This document shows, one piece after another, positions 26,770 to 35,308 of a stretch of DNA of 64,000 nt; positions within the stretch are counted from its first letter, which is position 1, and every line of letters begins with the position of its first letter. Made by a program: the position numbers and the translations under genes. The notes under the pieces were generated by a model. The model ran no database searches and had not been told where the DNA came from. It worked only from the letters and a program-made list of their open reading frames with translations. The stretch covers positions 372,001 to 436,000 of the forward strand of contig NZ_JANUGY010000001.1 of assembly GCF_024756235.1 (NCBI RefSeq), written 5' to 3'. The DNA is from Massilia kyonggiensis (GTDB lineage Bacteria > Pseudomonadota > Gammaproteobacteria > Burkholderiales > Burkholderiaceae_D).

Positions 26770-28671
26770 TTACGGCGCCTTCCTGAAATACACCAGGTTC
26801 CAATACTCCAGGCCGGGCACCGTGACTTCGACGTACGCGCCGCGCGCGTCCGATCCCTTCGCCAGCGCCAGGCTGCGGCTGCGCCCTCCCTCGGTATCGG
26901 GGCTGGCGACCCACGCCCGGTCCAGCTGCGACCCAGTGTAATACCGGAGCTTGAACGCGCCGAGCCCGGTCGGCTTCCGCTGCGTGGCGTTGGTGTCGCG
27001 CCAGCTCACGTCGGCCAGGCCCCTCAGGTTGATCAGGTTGACGGTCTCGTAGCGCGCATCGCCCTTCGCGAATGCCCACACGGTGTCCCGGGCGCCGTCG
27101 GCGCTGACGGTCTGCCCGTCGATGGCGATGGCGCCCGCCAGCGCGACCTGGCCGTCGCGCAGCAGGTTTTCGTAGGCGACGGCGAAGTCGTAGTACTGGC
27201 GGATCGCCGCCTTCAGCGTCGCGCTCATGGCCAGCGCGCGGTTGGGGAAATACTCGCTGCACAGCATGCGGCCGTCGTCGCCCAGTTCGAGGCGGGAGCC
27301 GCCCGCGGCCAGCACGGTTGCCTCGGTGAGCAGCACGCCGGCATCGTTGAACAGGCCGGGCGCCTGGTCCGACTTCGTCTTCGCGTAGTCGTAGTCCATG
27401 TAGGCGGGCACGATCAGCGACTTGCCGCCCGACTCGGCGCGCGCCTGGTCGACCACGTTCTTGAGCGACAGGTAGTCGGGAAATCCGTCCCAGGGCCAGA
27501 CTTCCGTGTAGACCGCGTCGACGTTGCTCGTGTTGACCTGCAGATGGCCCTTGTTGCCGACCGGGTTCATGACCAGCAGCTTGCCGCCCATGGCCGCCTT
27601 GGCCGCGTTCAGGAACGGCTTGAACGTGTCCTTGATGTCGACTGCATTCCCCTGGCCGTCGTACTTGATGCCGTTGTCCCCCACCGTGTCGGCATGCCAG
27701 CCGTCGAACGGAAACGCCTTGAACACGTCCAGCTCGCGCGCGATCAGGTAATCCTGCCAGCCCTTGCTGACCGGGTTGAAGAAGTACAGCACAGGCGTCG
27801 CCCAGCTCGACGGCAGGCTGAATTGCCATTGCTTGCCGCCCGGCGCGTCGTACAGGCCCCAGGCCGGATCAACGCCGTCGCGCTGGTAGTCGATCCCCGC
27901 GCCGTAGATCAGGTTGTATTCCATCGCCGCCATGCCGGCGCCGTGGGCAGCGTCGATCAGGCCGCGCACGGTATCGCGGTAAACCGTGCGGTTGGCGATG
28001 TCGGGCCACGTGGCGTCGACGGCGCCCGCGCTGCCCTTCAGGGGCCGCTGGTGTTTCCACTGCCAGTCGTAGAACTGCAGGGCGTTGATGTGGTAGGCCT
28101 TCAGTTGGTCGATCGTCGCGTGCGTGTCCGTGCCGGCGCCGTACTGGCTGACGTAGCCGTAGCGCGGGAATTTCAGCCAGCTCGACGACACGTCGATCGC
28201 ACCGCTTTCGCTCGCGATCACCGCGCCGGCGGCGTCGGTCACGGTCACGTCGAAACGGTAGCCCTGGAAGTCGGTAGCGGGCGCCTTCCAGGTGAATTCG
28301 ACAGGGGCCGCTGCGCCGGCCGCCAGGGCCAGGTCGGCCGACAGCGGCGCGCCCACATCCTGCTCGAGGTGGTGCACGGTCAACGTGACCTTGCCGCCCG
28401 TGATCGCGGCCGTCCCCTTGTTCGTGACGTCGACCTTGATGCGGACCGCCGCACCGGGCGCATAGGCCGCCTTGTCCGTGCCGGCCAGCACCAGCACGGT
28501 CGCGGCCGGGGCCGGCGTGGGTGCGGGTGCGGGCGCAGGCGCCGGGGTGCCCGCCTGGACGGGTGCGGCCGCGGAGCCGCCGCCCGCCGAACATGCCGCG
28601 AGGCCGGCGGCGGCCGCCAGGGCCGCGGTCAGGGATACTGCACGGGCGCTGCCTTGGTAAAACGCTTTCAT
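26770..28671 (-). CDS. GH66 dextranase (or cycloisomaltooligosaccharide synthase), lipoprotein
   Basis: A 633-residue enzyme. The signal peptide ends in a lipobox LAAC, so the mature protein is lipid-anchored; a Pro-Ala linker of alternating PA pairs follows, then an Ig-like domain (about 55-165) and the GH66 barrel (from about 170, YGYVSQYGAG). The catalytic pair is visible as Asp328 in DGWHADTVGD (nucleophile) and Glu390 in YTEVWPWDG (acid/base). It cuts dextran internally; some relatives make cyclic isomaltooligosaccharides, but I see no long CITase-type insertion that would favour that. GGAG precedes the ATG at 28671; a start upstream at 28728 lacks a binding site. Anchored next to the TonB receptor it would feed oligomers to it, if the lipoprotein is surface-exposed. 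Confidence 0.92.
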   Translation of the reverse strand: MKAFYQGSARAVSLTAALAAAAGLAACSAGGGSAAAPVQAGTPAPAPAPAPTPAPAATVLVLAGTDKAAYAPGAAVRIKVDVTNKGTAAITGGKVTLTVHHLEQDVGAPLSADLALAAGAAAPVEFTWKAPATDFQGYRFDVTVTDAAGAVIASESGAIDVSSSWLKFPRYGYVSQYGAGTDTHATIDQLKAYHINALQFYDWQWKHQRPLKGSAGAVDATWPDIANRTVYRDTVRGLIDAAHGAGMAAMEYNLIYGAGIDYQRDGVDPAWGLYDAPGGKQWQFSLPSSWATPVLYFFNPVSKGWQDYLIARELDVFKAFPFDGWHADTVGDNGIKYDGQGNAVDIKDTFKPFLNAAKAAMGGKLLVMNPVGNKGHLQVNTSNVDAVYTEVWPWDGFPDYLSLKNVVDQARAESGGKSLIVPAYMDYDYAKTKSDQAPGLFNDAGVLLTEATVLAAGGSRLELGDDGRMLCSEYFPNRALAMSATLKAAIRQYYDFAVAYENLLRDGQVALAGAIAIDGQTVSADGARDTVWAFAKGDARYETVNLINLRGLADVSWRDTNATQRKPTGLGAFKLRYYTGSQLDRAWVASPDTEGGRSRSLALAKGSDARGAYVEVTVPGLEYWNLVYFRKAP

Positions 28672-28690
28672 CGTATTGTCTCCGTTATTT

Positions 28691-30196
28691 TTAATTGGCG
28701 CGGCACGTCGCCGCGACGTAATCCTCATGGGTGGGCATCAATTCCACGCAGCGCGCGATGGTCGCGCGCACCTGGCGCAGGTGCTGCCTGACCTCTTCGC
28801 CGCTCCACGCATCGACAAGGGGGTGGCAAGCGCGGGCACGCAAGCCTTGTCCGTGCATCACCTGGAACCAGCTCGCTTCGGCAAACATTTCATTGTTCTC
28901 GCGGACGATCCGGCCCGTCGCTTCGAACAGGGCGATCTTGCGGCGCAGCGTGTCAGGTATGTCCATCGTCCGGCAGTGGTTCCAGAACGGCGTATCGGTG
29001 CGTGCCGTCTGGCGGTAGTGCAGGATCAGGAAATCGCGGATCCGTTCGTACTCCTCGTCGCTCTGGCGATTGAACTCGTCGATGCCGGCCTGCGCGAATG
29101 CGCGCGTCGGGAACAGCGCCGCCAGGCGCGCGATCGCCGACTGGATCAGGTAGATGCTGGTCGACTCGAGCGGCTCCATGAAGCCGGCGGCCAGCCCGAC
29201 CGCCACGCAGTTGCGGTGCCAGATCCTGCGCCGCTTGCCCGTCGCGAAACGCAGCAGCCTGGGGTCCGCGAGCGGTTGGCCGTCCAGGCCGGCGAGCAAC
29301 TGTGCCGTAGCTTCGTCGTCGCTGACGTAGCCGCTGCAGTAGACGTGGCCATTCCCCGTGCGATGCTGCAGGGGGATGCGCCAGCGCCAGCCGGCCGGAC
29401 CGGCGGTACTGCGCGTGTAAGGCAGCAGCGGACCGTTCGACTCGCACGGCACGGCGAGGGCGCGGTCGCACGGCAGCCAGTGGCGCCAGTCGTGGTAGCC
29501 GGTGTGCAGCGCCTCCTCGATCAGCACGCCGCGAAAGCCCGAGCAGTCGATGAAGAGGTCCGCCGGCACGACCTCGCCGCCGGCCAGCACGACCGCGTCG
29601 ATGAACCCGTCCGCGCCGCGCAGGCGCGTGTGCACCACCCGCCCTTCGGTGCGCAGCACGCCGCGCTCCTCGGCGTAGCGGCGCAGGTAACGCGCATACA
29701 GCCCGGCGTCGAAGTGAAACGCATGCGCGAGGTCCGCCAGCGGCGAACCCGGCATGTCGTGCCGCGCCCGCATGAACTTGTTGCGCGCCGGCGCCGCCGA
29801 GTTGATCGAATAATCGGCCAGGTCGCCCGCCTCTCCCAGCCCGTGCAGCTTAAGCCAGTAGTGGTGGAACGGGGCCGCGCCCAAGTCCTGGCCGAGGCCG
29901 CCGAAGCCATGGAAATACGATTCGCCCGGCGCGCCCCAGTCGACGAACTCGATGCCCAGCTTGAACGTGCCCTGCGTCCGGCGCAGGAACTCGTCCTCGT
30001 CGATGCCCAGCGACTGGTTGAACAGGCGCAGCGACGGAATGCTCGCCTCGCCCACGCCGACCGTGCCGATCTCGTCCGACTCGACGAGGCGGATCCTGCA
30101 GTCGTGCGGTACGATGCGCGCCAGTCCCGCCGCCGTCATCCAGCCGGCCGTGCCGCCGCCGACGATAAGGATGTCCCTGATAGCCTGCCCGTCCAT
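28691..30196 (-). CDS. Flavin-dependent halogenase-like protein (tryptophan halogenase family)
   Basis: A 501-residue flavoprotein. The FAD-binding motif VGGGTAGWM is at the N-terminus. The catalytic Lys is at position 79 (TFKLGIEF), the same number as in PrnA; the halogenase motif WxWxIP is at 270-275 (WRWRIP); and the Glu-Ser pair is Glu344-Ser345 in PLESTSIYL. All residues thought necessary for making and using hypohalous acid are therefore present. The gene starts 9 bases after the stop of the TonB receptor and 19 bases before GH66. Such halogenase-like genes are common beside TonB receptors in Xanthomonas and Caulobacter relatives, some with demonstrated activity on indoles in vitro, but their role in sugar uptake is unknown. 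The partner flavin reductase is not in the window. Confidence 0.9.
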   Translation of the reverse strand: MDGQAIRDILIVGGGTAGWMTAAGLARIVPHDCRIRLVESDEIGTVGVGEASIPSLRLFNQSLGIDEDEFLRRTQGTFKLGIEFVDWGAPGESYFHGFGGLGQDLGAAPFHHYWLKLHGLGEAGDLADYSINSAAPARNKFMRARHDMPGSPLADLAHAFHFDAGLYARYLRRYAEERGVLRTEGRVVHTRLRGADGFIDAVVLAGGEVVPADLFIDCSGFRGVLIEEALHTGYHDWRHWLPCDRALAVPCESNGPLLPYTRSTAGPAGWRWRIPLQHRTGNGHVYCSGYVSDDEATAQLLAGLDGQPLADPRLLRFATGKRRRIWHRNCVAVGLAAGFMEPLESTSIYLIQSAIARLAALFPTRAFAQAGIDEFNRQSDEEYERIRDFLILHYRQTARTDTPFWNHCRTMDIPDTLRRKIALFEATGRIVRENNEMFAEASWFQVMHGQGLRARACHPLVDAWSGEEVRQHLRQVRATIARCVELMPTHEDYVAATCRAN

Positions 30197-30204
30197 CGCG
30201 CCGC

Positions 30205-32907
30205 TTACAGCTTGTAGTTCAGGCCGAACAGCACGGTCGAACCATACTTGGTCGAGTTGGTGATGTTGTCCGGACGGTCCTGGTACTCCTGGTACTTGGC
30301 GTTGTTGGCGTTATTCACCTGGAACAGCAGCGACGCGCCTTTCAGCCAGCCCTGCTGGAATTCATACCCGAGCTGCAGGTCGATCACCCGCTCGGCCTTG
30401 ATGTACTGGAACCGGCGCGTGGAAGCGAAGCCGATGATCTCGCCGAGGAAGTCCGAGCGCCGGCGCTGGGCCACGCGCGCCGAGAAGCCGGCCTTTTCGT
30501 AGTACAGCGTCAGGTTGCTGGTCCCGCGCGACAGGCCGGGCAACGGGCTGCTGTCGTCGTTACCGAACGGCTTGATGGCACTGCCGGTGCGGGCGTAGCT
30601 GGCCTGCAATCCGAACCCGTCCAGATACCTGTGCACCATGCCGAAGGGCAGCGAGGCCGACAATTCGATACCGTGGATACTGCCGCCGCTGCCGTTCTGC
30701 GGCTGGGTGTACTCGCCGATGTTCGAGGCCGGCACGAACGGCGACCGGTTCGGGTGGCCCGTGAAATCGAACTGCCCGTTGGTGTAGGTGTAGATGTACG
30801 AGTCGAGCTTCTTGTAGAACGCGGCCGCCGCAACGTAGGCCTGCTTGTCGAAGTACTTTTCGTACGACAGGTCGACCGCCTTCGCGAGGAACGGCCGCAG
30901 GTGCGGGTTGCCGCCGCCGCCTTTCCACGTTGGCCCGTCGATGTCGAGGCCGTCCACATAATAGGTGCCGCTGTTGCTCATCTGGTCCATGCGCGGACGC
31001 GCCATGACACGCGCCAGGCCCAGCCGCACGGTCTGTTCGTGGGAGAACGACGCCGCCAGGTTCAGGCTCGGCAGCACGTCGGTGTACTTCGTGCCGTCGG
31101 TCTGCTGGACCACCGGGCGCCCGCTGTCGCCGCTGCCGCTGCCCGTGTCGACGGTATTCCCGCTCGAGCGCTGGTCGATGCGCACCACCTGCACGCCCGC
31201 GTTGCCGCGCAAGGGGATGGATGCGATCTCGGTATCGATGTCCAGCTTGGCGTAACCGGTGAGGTTCTTTTCCTTGACTTCCCACGCCTTCAGGTAGATG
31301 TCGAAGAAGTTGTTGGTGACGAGGTCGTAGCGGCCGGCGATCCCCAGTTCGTTATAGCTCATGATGGGAATACCCGAGTCGCCGGCCAGGACCGAGCCGG
31401 TCCCGGTCATCACACCGTTGTCGCCCGCCTTCAGCTGCATCTGGTACTCGGGCACGCTGCGGCTCTTGTAGCGGTCCGAATAATTGACGCCGGCCGTCAG
31501 CTTGCTGAACGCCCAGCCGTCCGGCAGGGTGCGCTCGGCCGTCAGGCGCAGCGATTTCAGCTTGTCTTCGACGACGAGGTTCTTGAGGTAACCCGCCATG
31601 CCCCAGCCGCCGGCATCCATCAGCGTGATGATCTTCGGATCGGTGTAGTTCAGGCCGGGCTTCCACTGCAGGCCGGCGAGGCCGGCGGCGCCATTGCCGA
31701 ACGTGATCGAATCGCCCGTCGCCTTGGACGCCCCGGCCCAGGTCTCGTAGGGCGACTCGTTGCGCATGGCTTCGGAATAGCTCAGGTCCGCCGCGACGCT
31801 CCAGTCGTCGTTCAGGCGCAGGCGATTGTTCCAGCCCGCCGCTTTCAGGTGCGACTTGTTCTGGTCGATGTTGTTCGCGATGACGGAATGGGTCCCGTGC
31901 CAGACGCCGCTGTCGACTTTGCCGTCCTTGACCACCGCATCGGTGAGCGTGCAGTCCGGCACGCAGCCGCCGGTCCACGTGGCATTGGTCACGGTCTCGT
32001 AGCCCTTGCGCGTGGTGGGTGACTCGAATTTCGAGTAGTACAGGTCGACCATGCTCGAGAAGTCGCGGTTCGGCTTCCATTGCAGCACGCCCATCAGGCC
32101 GTCGCGCGTTTCGTTCTTGTGATTGATGAAGTCCTTGAAATGGACCGGCGCGCTGACCTTCTGCCCATCCACGACCACGTCCGCGTAATCGCCGGTGCGG
32201 GAGGCCGAATCGGCGCGGCTCTGGAAGCGCGCATAGCCCACGGCGACGCCCAGGGTCCGGCCCAGGAACTGGTCGATGTAGAACGCCGACACCCGCACGC
32301 CCTTGCCGCCGCCCGCGTCGCTGCCCACGCCTTCCTTCTGGCCGCGCACGTTCAGCGCCACTTCACGGCGCGCGAACGCCAGCGGGCGCACGGTCTGCAG
32401 GTCGATGGTGCCCGCCAGCCCCTGCCCGATCAGGGTCGCATCCGGCGTCTTGTAGATGACCACGCCGGACAGCAGTTCGGACGGATACTGGTCGAATTGC
32501 GCGCTGCGGTTGTCGCCCGTGCTGACCTGCTCGCGGCCGTTCATGAGGGTCGACGCGAAATCGCCGGACATGCCGCGCACGCTGATCTCCTGCGCGCGGC
32601 CGTTGACGCGTTGCGCCGTCACGCCGGGCAGGCGGGCAATCGATTCGGCGATCGATGCGTCCGGCAACTTGCCGATGTCCTCGGCCGAGATCGCCTCAAC
32701 GATGGACGTCGAGTCTTTCTTGACGGAGATCGCATCCTCGATCCCCTTGCGGATGCCAACGACCTGGACTTTCGCCGGCGCCGCCTGGTCGGCCTCGCCG
32801 GACACGCTTTGCGCCTCGACTGCCGGCGCCGCGGCACAGGCGGCGATCAGCGAACACGCGGCGGCGATGGGTTTCAAACGAAATGCGGTAATACCCGTGG
32901 TGGACAT
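30205..32907 (-). CDS. TonB-dependent receptor for dextran oligosaccharides
   Basis: A 900-residue outer membrane receptor. The signal peptide covers about 1-33, the plug about 55-175 (IGKLPDASIAESIARLPGVTAQR, a pattern of the Xanthomonas-Caulobacter carbohydrate receptor group), and the 22-stranded barrel the rest, ending STVLFGLNYKL. GAGGAG precedes the ATG. It is the first gene of an eleven-gene operon of dextran enzymes and importers, and operator O3 overlaps its promoter, so the substrate is inferred to be isomalto-oligosaccharides or dextran. No SusD-like partner is present, as expected outside Bacteroidetes. Confidence 0.92.
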   Translation of the reverse strand: MSTTGITAFRLKPIAAACSLIAACAAAPAVEAQSVSGEADQAAPAKVQVVGIRKGIEDAISVKKDSTSIVEAISAEDIGKLPDASIAESIARLPGVTAQRVNGRAQEISVRGMSGDFASTLMNGREQVSTGDNRSAQFDQYPSELLSGVVIYKTPDATLIGQGLAGTIDLQTVRPLAFARREVALNVRGQKEGVGSDAGGGKGVRVSAFYIDQFLGRTLGVAVGYARFQSRADSASRTGDYADVVVDGQKVSAPVHFKDFINHKNETRDGLMGVLQWKPNRDFSSMVDLYYSKFESPTTRKGYETVTNATWTGGCVPDCTLTDAVVKDGKVDSGVWHGTHSVIANNIDQNKSHLKAAGWNNRLRLNDDWSVAADLSYSEAMRNESPYETWAGASKATGDSITFGNGAAGLAGLQWKPGLNYTDPKIITLMDAGGWGMAGYLKNLVVEDKLKSLRLTAERTLPDGWAFSKLTAGVNYSDRYKSRSVPEYQMQLKAGDNGVMTGTGSVLAGDSGIPIMSYNELGIAGRYDLVTNNFFDIYLKAWEVKEKNLTGYAKLDIDTEIASIPLRGNAGVQVVRIDQRSSGNTVDTGSGSGDSGRPVVQQTDGTKYTDVLPSLNLAASFSHEQTVRLGLARVMARPRMDQMSNSGTYYVDGLDIDGPTWKGGGGNPHLRPFLAKAVDLSYEKYFDKQAYVAAAAFYKKLDSYIYTYTNGQFDFTGHPNRSPFVPASNIGEYTQPQNGSGGSIHGIELSASLPFGMVHRYLDGFGLQASYARTGSAIKPFGNDDSSPLPGLSRGTSNLTLYYEKAGFSARVAQRRRSDFLGEIIGFASTRRFQYIKAERVIDLQLGYEFQQGWLKGASLLFQVNNANNAKYQEYQDRPDNITNSTKYGSTVLFGLNYKL

Positions 32908-33013
32908 GTTGTCTCCTCAATCGTTGTAGTTGTTGGCCGGCCTGGCGTCAGGCGATGGCGTTCTCCGGTGGTTCGCCCGCTGGACGGCCCCCGTATCTCG
33001 ATGTGATGGGCAC

Positions 33014-33042
33014 AGATTAATTTACTCAATCGATTGCGTAAA
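33014..33042 (-). promoter_or_regulatory. Promoter of the dextran operon
   Basis: Reading the minus strand, TTTACG (33042-33037) and TAATCT (33019-33014) are 17 bases apart and flank the core of operator O3. The match to consensus is moderate. The repressor site and the promoter would be mutually exclusive, which fits induction by release of a LacI-type repressor. Confidence 0.45.
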
Positions 33043-33043
33043 C
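33020..33043. promoter_or_regulatory. LacI-type operator O3 before the TonB receptor
   Basis: TTTACTCAATCGATTG followed by CGTAAAC. It matches O2, before the GH49 dextranase, in 21 of 24 positions and is palindromic around ATCGAT. It is 113 bases upstream of the receptor ATG. Confidence 0.8.
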
Positions 33044-33130
33044 AGGTTTTGTACGTATCCCGGCAAAAATGTTGTATATCCGACTCGTCAAAAACCGCGA
33101 GCCATCGAAGCAGAGAAGGCGTATATGTGA

Positions 33131-33154
33131 AATTACGAAAACGATTTCGTTAAA
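33131..33154. promoter_or_regulatory. LacI-type operator O4 before the regulator gene
   Basis: It contains AAACGATTTCGTTAAA, sharing CGATTTCGTTAA with O1. It lies directly upstream of a perfect TATAAT at 33161-33166, covering the -35 and spacer region of the lacI promoter, which fits autorepression. The rest of the 351-base region between the TonB receptor and lacI (32908-33258) shows nothing else recognisable. Confidence 0.65.
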
Positions 33155-33258
33155 ACCGTTTATAATGCAAAAAGAATATCTCTGTCGCAACAAGACCTTA
33201 GGCTAGAATCACTGGTGAGTTGCGGCCGCAGGCCAACCGTTTCCGTTACCGAATCCTT

Positions 33259-34323
33259 ATGGCACCACGAACCAAGACAAGCACTTCCCGGGCCGATGCG
33301 GCCGCCGAACGTCCTGCCCGGCCGCAGATGTCGGATATCGCCCGCCTGGCGGGCGTGTCCGTATCAGCGGTGTCGCGTGCGCTGCGCGGCAGTCCGGAAA
33401 TCGGCGAAGAGACGCGCAAGCGCATCGTCGAGCTGGCCCGTTCGCTCAACTACACGGTCAACGTCGGCGCCCAGAACCTCAGGTTGCGGCAAAACACGAC
33501 GATTGCCGTCGTGGTGCCCTCCTTTTCCAACCTGCGGCAACGCCTGACGGAGCCGTTCTTCATCAGCCTGATCAGCGCGATCGCGAACGCCCTCACCGAC
33601 CGCGGTTTCGAGATGCTGCTGATCCGCGTCGAAGCGACGCGCAGCAACTACGCGGACGCATACTGGACCGGCCGGGCCGCCGGCCTGATCTTCACGGGTC
33701 AATGGCTCGACCACGACCAGTTGAACGAGCTGGCGCTCGGCAAGGTGCCTTTCGTCGTCTGGGGCGAGCAGCGCGAACAGCAGATCTACTGTACGGTCGG
33801 CACCGATAACTGCCAGGGCGGACGCCTGGCCACGGAACACCTGCTCGACAAGGGAGCACGCCGGGTCGCGATCGTCGGCGACTTCGGCACGCCGGAGCTG
33901 AAACAACGTTACGAAGGCTATCTGCTCGCGCATCGCGAGCGCGGCCTGGAACCGGATCCCGCACTCGTCGTGAACACCCGCTTCGACAACGAAACGATCG
34001 CACGCGATACGAAGGCCCTGCTTGCGAGAACACCAGACGTCGACGGCATCTTCGCCTGCAGCGACCTGACCGCGATGACCGTCATTAACACGCTGATCCG
34101 CGAAGGCCGGCACGTGCCCGAGGATATCCTGGTGGCCGGCTACGACGACATCGAGCTGGCGAGTTATTTCCGCCCGTCGTTGACGACCGTGCGCCAGCCG
34201 ATGGAGCGGGCCGCCGATGCCATCGTCGATGCCCTGGTCGAGCAGTTGAAGGGCGAGCGCCCGAAGTCCAACCGGCTGGTCACGGAACTCGTCACGCGCG
34301 AATCGACGGCGACGTCGAAGTAG
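33259..34323 (+). CDS. LacI family regulator of the dextran locus
   Basis: A 354-residue LacI/GalR-type repressor. The helix-turn-helix MSDIARLAGVSVSAVSRALRG is at about 24-44 with the hinge helix near 72-84, preceded by a 20-residue basic extension. The sugar-binding core follows, with SRDLTAM-like FACSDLTAMTVINTL and VAGYDDIELASYFRPSLTTVRQP near the C-terminus. ATG 33259 is preferred; an upstream TTG at 33220 is possible. It is divergent from the dextran operon and has an operator before its own gene, so it probably represses the whole locus until an isomalto-oligosaccharide or glucose derivative binds. Confidence 0.9.
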   Translation: MAPRTKTSTSRADAAAERPARPQMSDIARLAGVSVSAVSRALRGSPEIGEETRKRIVELARSLNYTVNVGAQNLRLRQNTTIAVVVPSFSNLRQRLTEPFFISLISAIANALTDRGFEMLLIRVEATRSNYADAYWTGRAAGLIFTGQWLDHDQLNELALGKVPFVVWGEQREQQIYCTVGTDNCQGGRLATEHLLDKGARRVAIVGDFGTPELKQRYEGYLLAHRERGLEPDPALVVNTRFDNETIARDTKALLARTPDVDGIFACSDLTAMTVINTLIREGRHVPEDILVAGYDDIELASYFRPSLTTVRQPMERAADAIVDALVEQLKGERPKSNRLVTELVTRESTATSK

Positions 34324-34343
34324 GGTTTAATCGGTTCAACAGC

Positions 34344-35180
34344 TCAGACGAGCAGCGCGCCGCCCATCGACGCCGCGATCTCGGACGCTTCGTCGATCAT
34401 CCGGTTCAGGCTGTCCTCGTCCAGCAGGTAGTCGAGCGCGCTCTCGCTGTGTTCGGGCAAGGGCGGGCGTACCGTGCCGAGCGGCGACGGCACGGTGGCA
34501 TACATGTTCGCCAGCAGCAGCGTGTCGAGCAGCGACGCGGGCGGCATGTGCAGCCAGGCGCCGCGCAGTTCGAAGATCGCCTCGGCGACCGGCTCGGGCA
34601 GCGCCAGCTTGCGCGCCACTTCGCGCGTGACGACGTCTTCGCACAGCTCGGCCCATTTTTCCGGATCGTCGTCCAGCAGGCCCGGGAAGCCGTCGGCGCG
34701 CGACAGCAGGTAAAAACCGCCGACCTCGTGGACGATGCCGGCGAACATCGCCGTATCGGGATTGACGAAGGTGACGTGGTGCGCGAACACATGGGCCAGC
34801 GCGGCGACCTGCACCGTGTGCGCCCACAGCTGCTCGGCCTTGGCGCGCAAGTCAGGGTCCTCGATGCGGGCGCCGAACTGGCGCACGACGAGGCTCGCGA
34901 CGAGCATCTGCAGGTTGCGGTACCCGACCCGCGTCACGGCCGAGCGCACGTTGGTGATGGGCCGCCCGCTCTGGTTGAACGTCGAGGAATTGGCCAGCGC
35001 CACCGTGCGCGCCGCCAGTTGCGGCTCGCCCAGCACGAGGCGGATCGCGTCCTCCAGGTGGCAATCGGGATCGTTGAGCGCGTGCTGCAGGCGCAGCACG
35101 GCATTCACGCTGGTGGGAAAGGAAATCTCACCGCGCGCCGCTTGGGCGGCGATGGTTCCGAAGGCTTCGAGTCTGTTCAC
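34344..35180 (-). CDS. HDOD domain protein
   Basis: A 278-residue protein that is almost entirely one HDOD domain (about 15-215: FPTSVNAVLRLQHALNDPDC, then LAARTVALANSSTF, RSAVTRVGYRNLQMLV, GIVHEVGGFYLL). The HD residues needed for phosphohydrolase activity are only partly kept, as is normal for HDOD, so a regulatory role linked to signalling is more likely than catalysis. It converges on lacI with 20 bases between them and stands alone otherwise. No partner domain (EAL, GGDEF) is fused to it. Confidence 0.88.
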   Translation of the reverse strand: MNRLEAFGTIAAQAARGEISFPTSVNAVLRLQHALNDPDCHLEDAIRLVLGEPQLAARTVALANSSTFNQSGRPITNVRSAVTRVGYRNLQMLVASLVVRQFGARIEDPDLRAKAEQLWAHTVQVAALAHVFAHHVTFVNPDTAMFAGIVHEVGGFYLLSRADGFPGLLDDDPEKWAELCEDVVTREVARKLALPEPVAEAIFELRGAWLHMPPASLLDTLLLANMYATVPSPLGTVRPPLPEHSESALDYLLDEDSLNRMIDEASEIAASMGGALLV

Positions 35181-35255
35181 GGCCGCGATTATACCGTGCC
35201 CTATCCAACGTAAATGCGTTTCGGTCGGGTTCGCAACAACTTGTGGTAGATCAGC

Positions 35256-35287
35256 AAAAAAAACGGCCGGATACTCTGATCCGGCCG
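35256..35287 (-). terminator. Rho-independent terminator of the BON-domain gene
   Basis: Stem CGGCCGGAT/ATCCGGCCG with a six-base loop, followed on the minus strand by eight T. It lies 22 bases after the stop of the BON-domain gene. Confidence 0.9.
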
Positions 35288-35308
35288 CACAAGGCAGAAT
35301 CGGATTGC

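Noticed and set aside
28480..28570. Short GC-rich tandem repeat in the GH66 gene
   Set aside because: It encodes the Pro-Ala linker after the lipobox and is ordinary low-complexity coding sequence, not a separate repeat element.
25810..28791. A 993-codon open frame on the plus strand opposite the ABC binding protein and GH66 genes
   Set aside because: It is the mirror of well-supported minus-strand genes; the translation is Arg/His/Val-rich without domains. GC-rich third positions keep such frames open.
28691..30196. Assignment as a dedicated tryptophan 7-halogenase of secondary metabolism
   Set aside because: There is no biosynthetic gene cluster around it; it is embedded in a sugar operon, so only the family name is given.
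33220..33258. Earlier TTG start for the LacI regulator
   Set aside because: It would add 13 residues upstream of an already long basic extension and has no ribosome-binding site; ATG 33259 is preferred.
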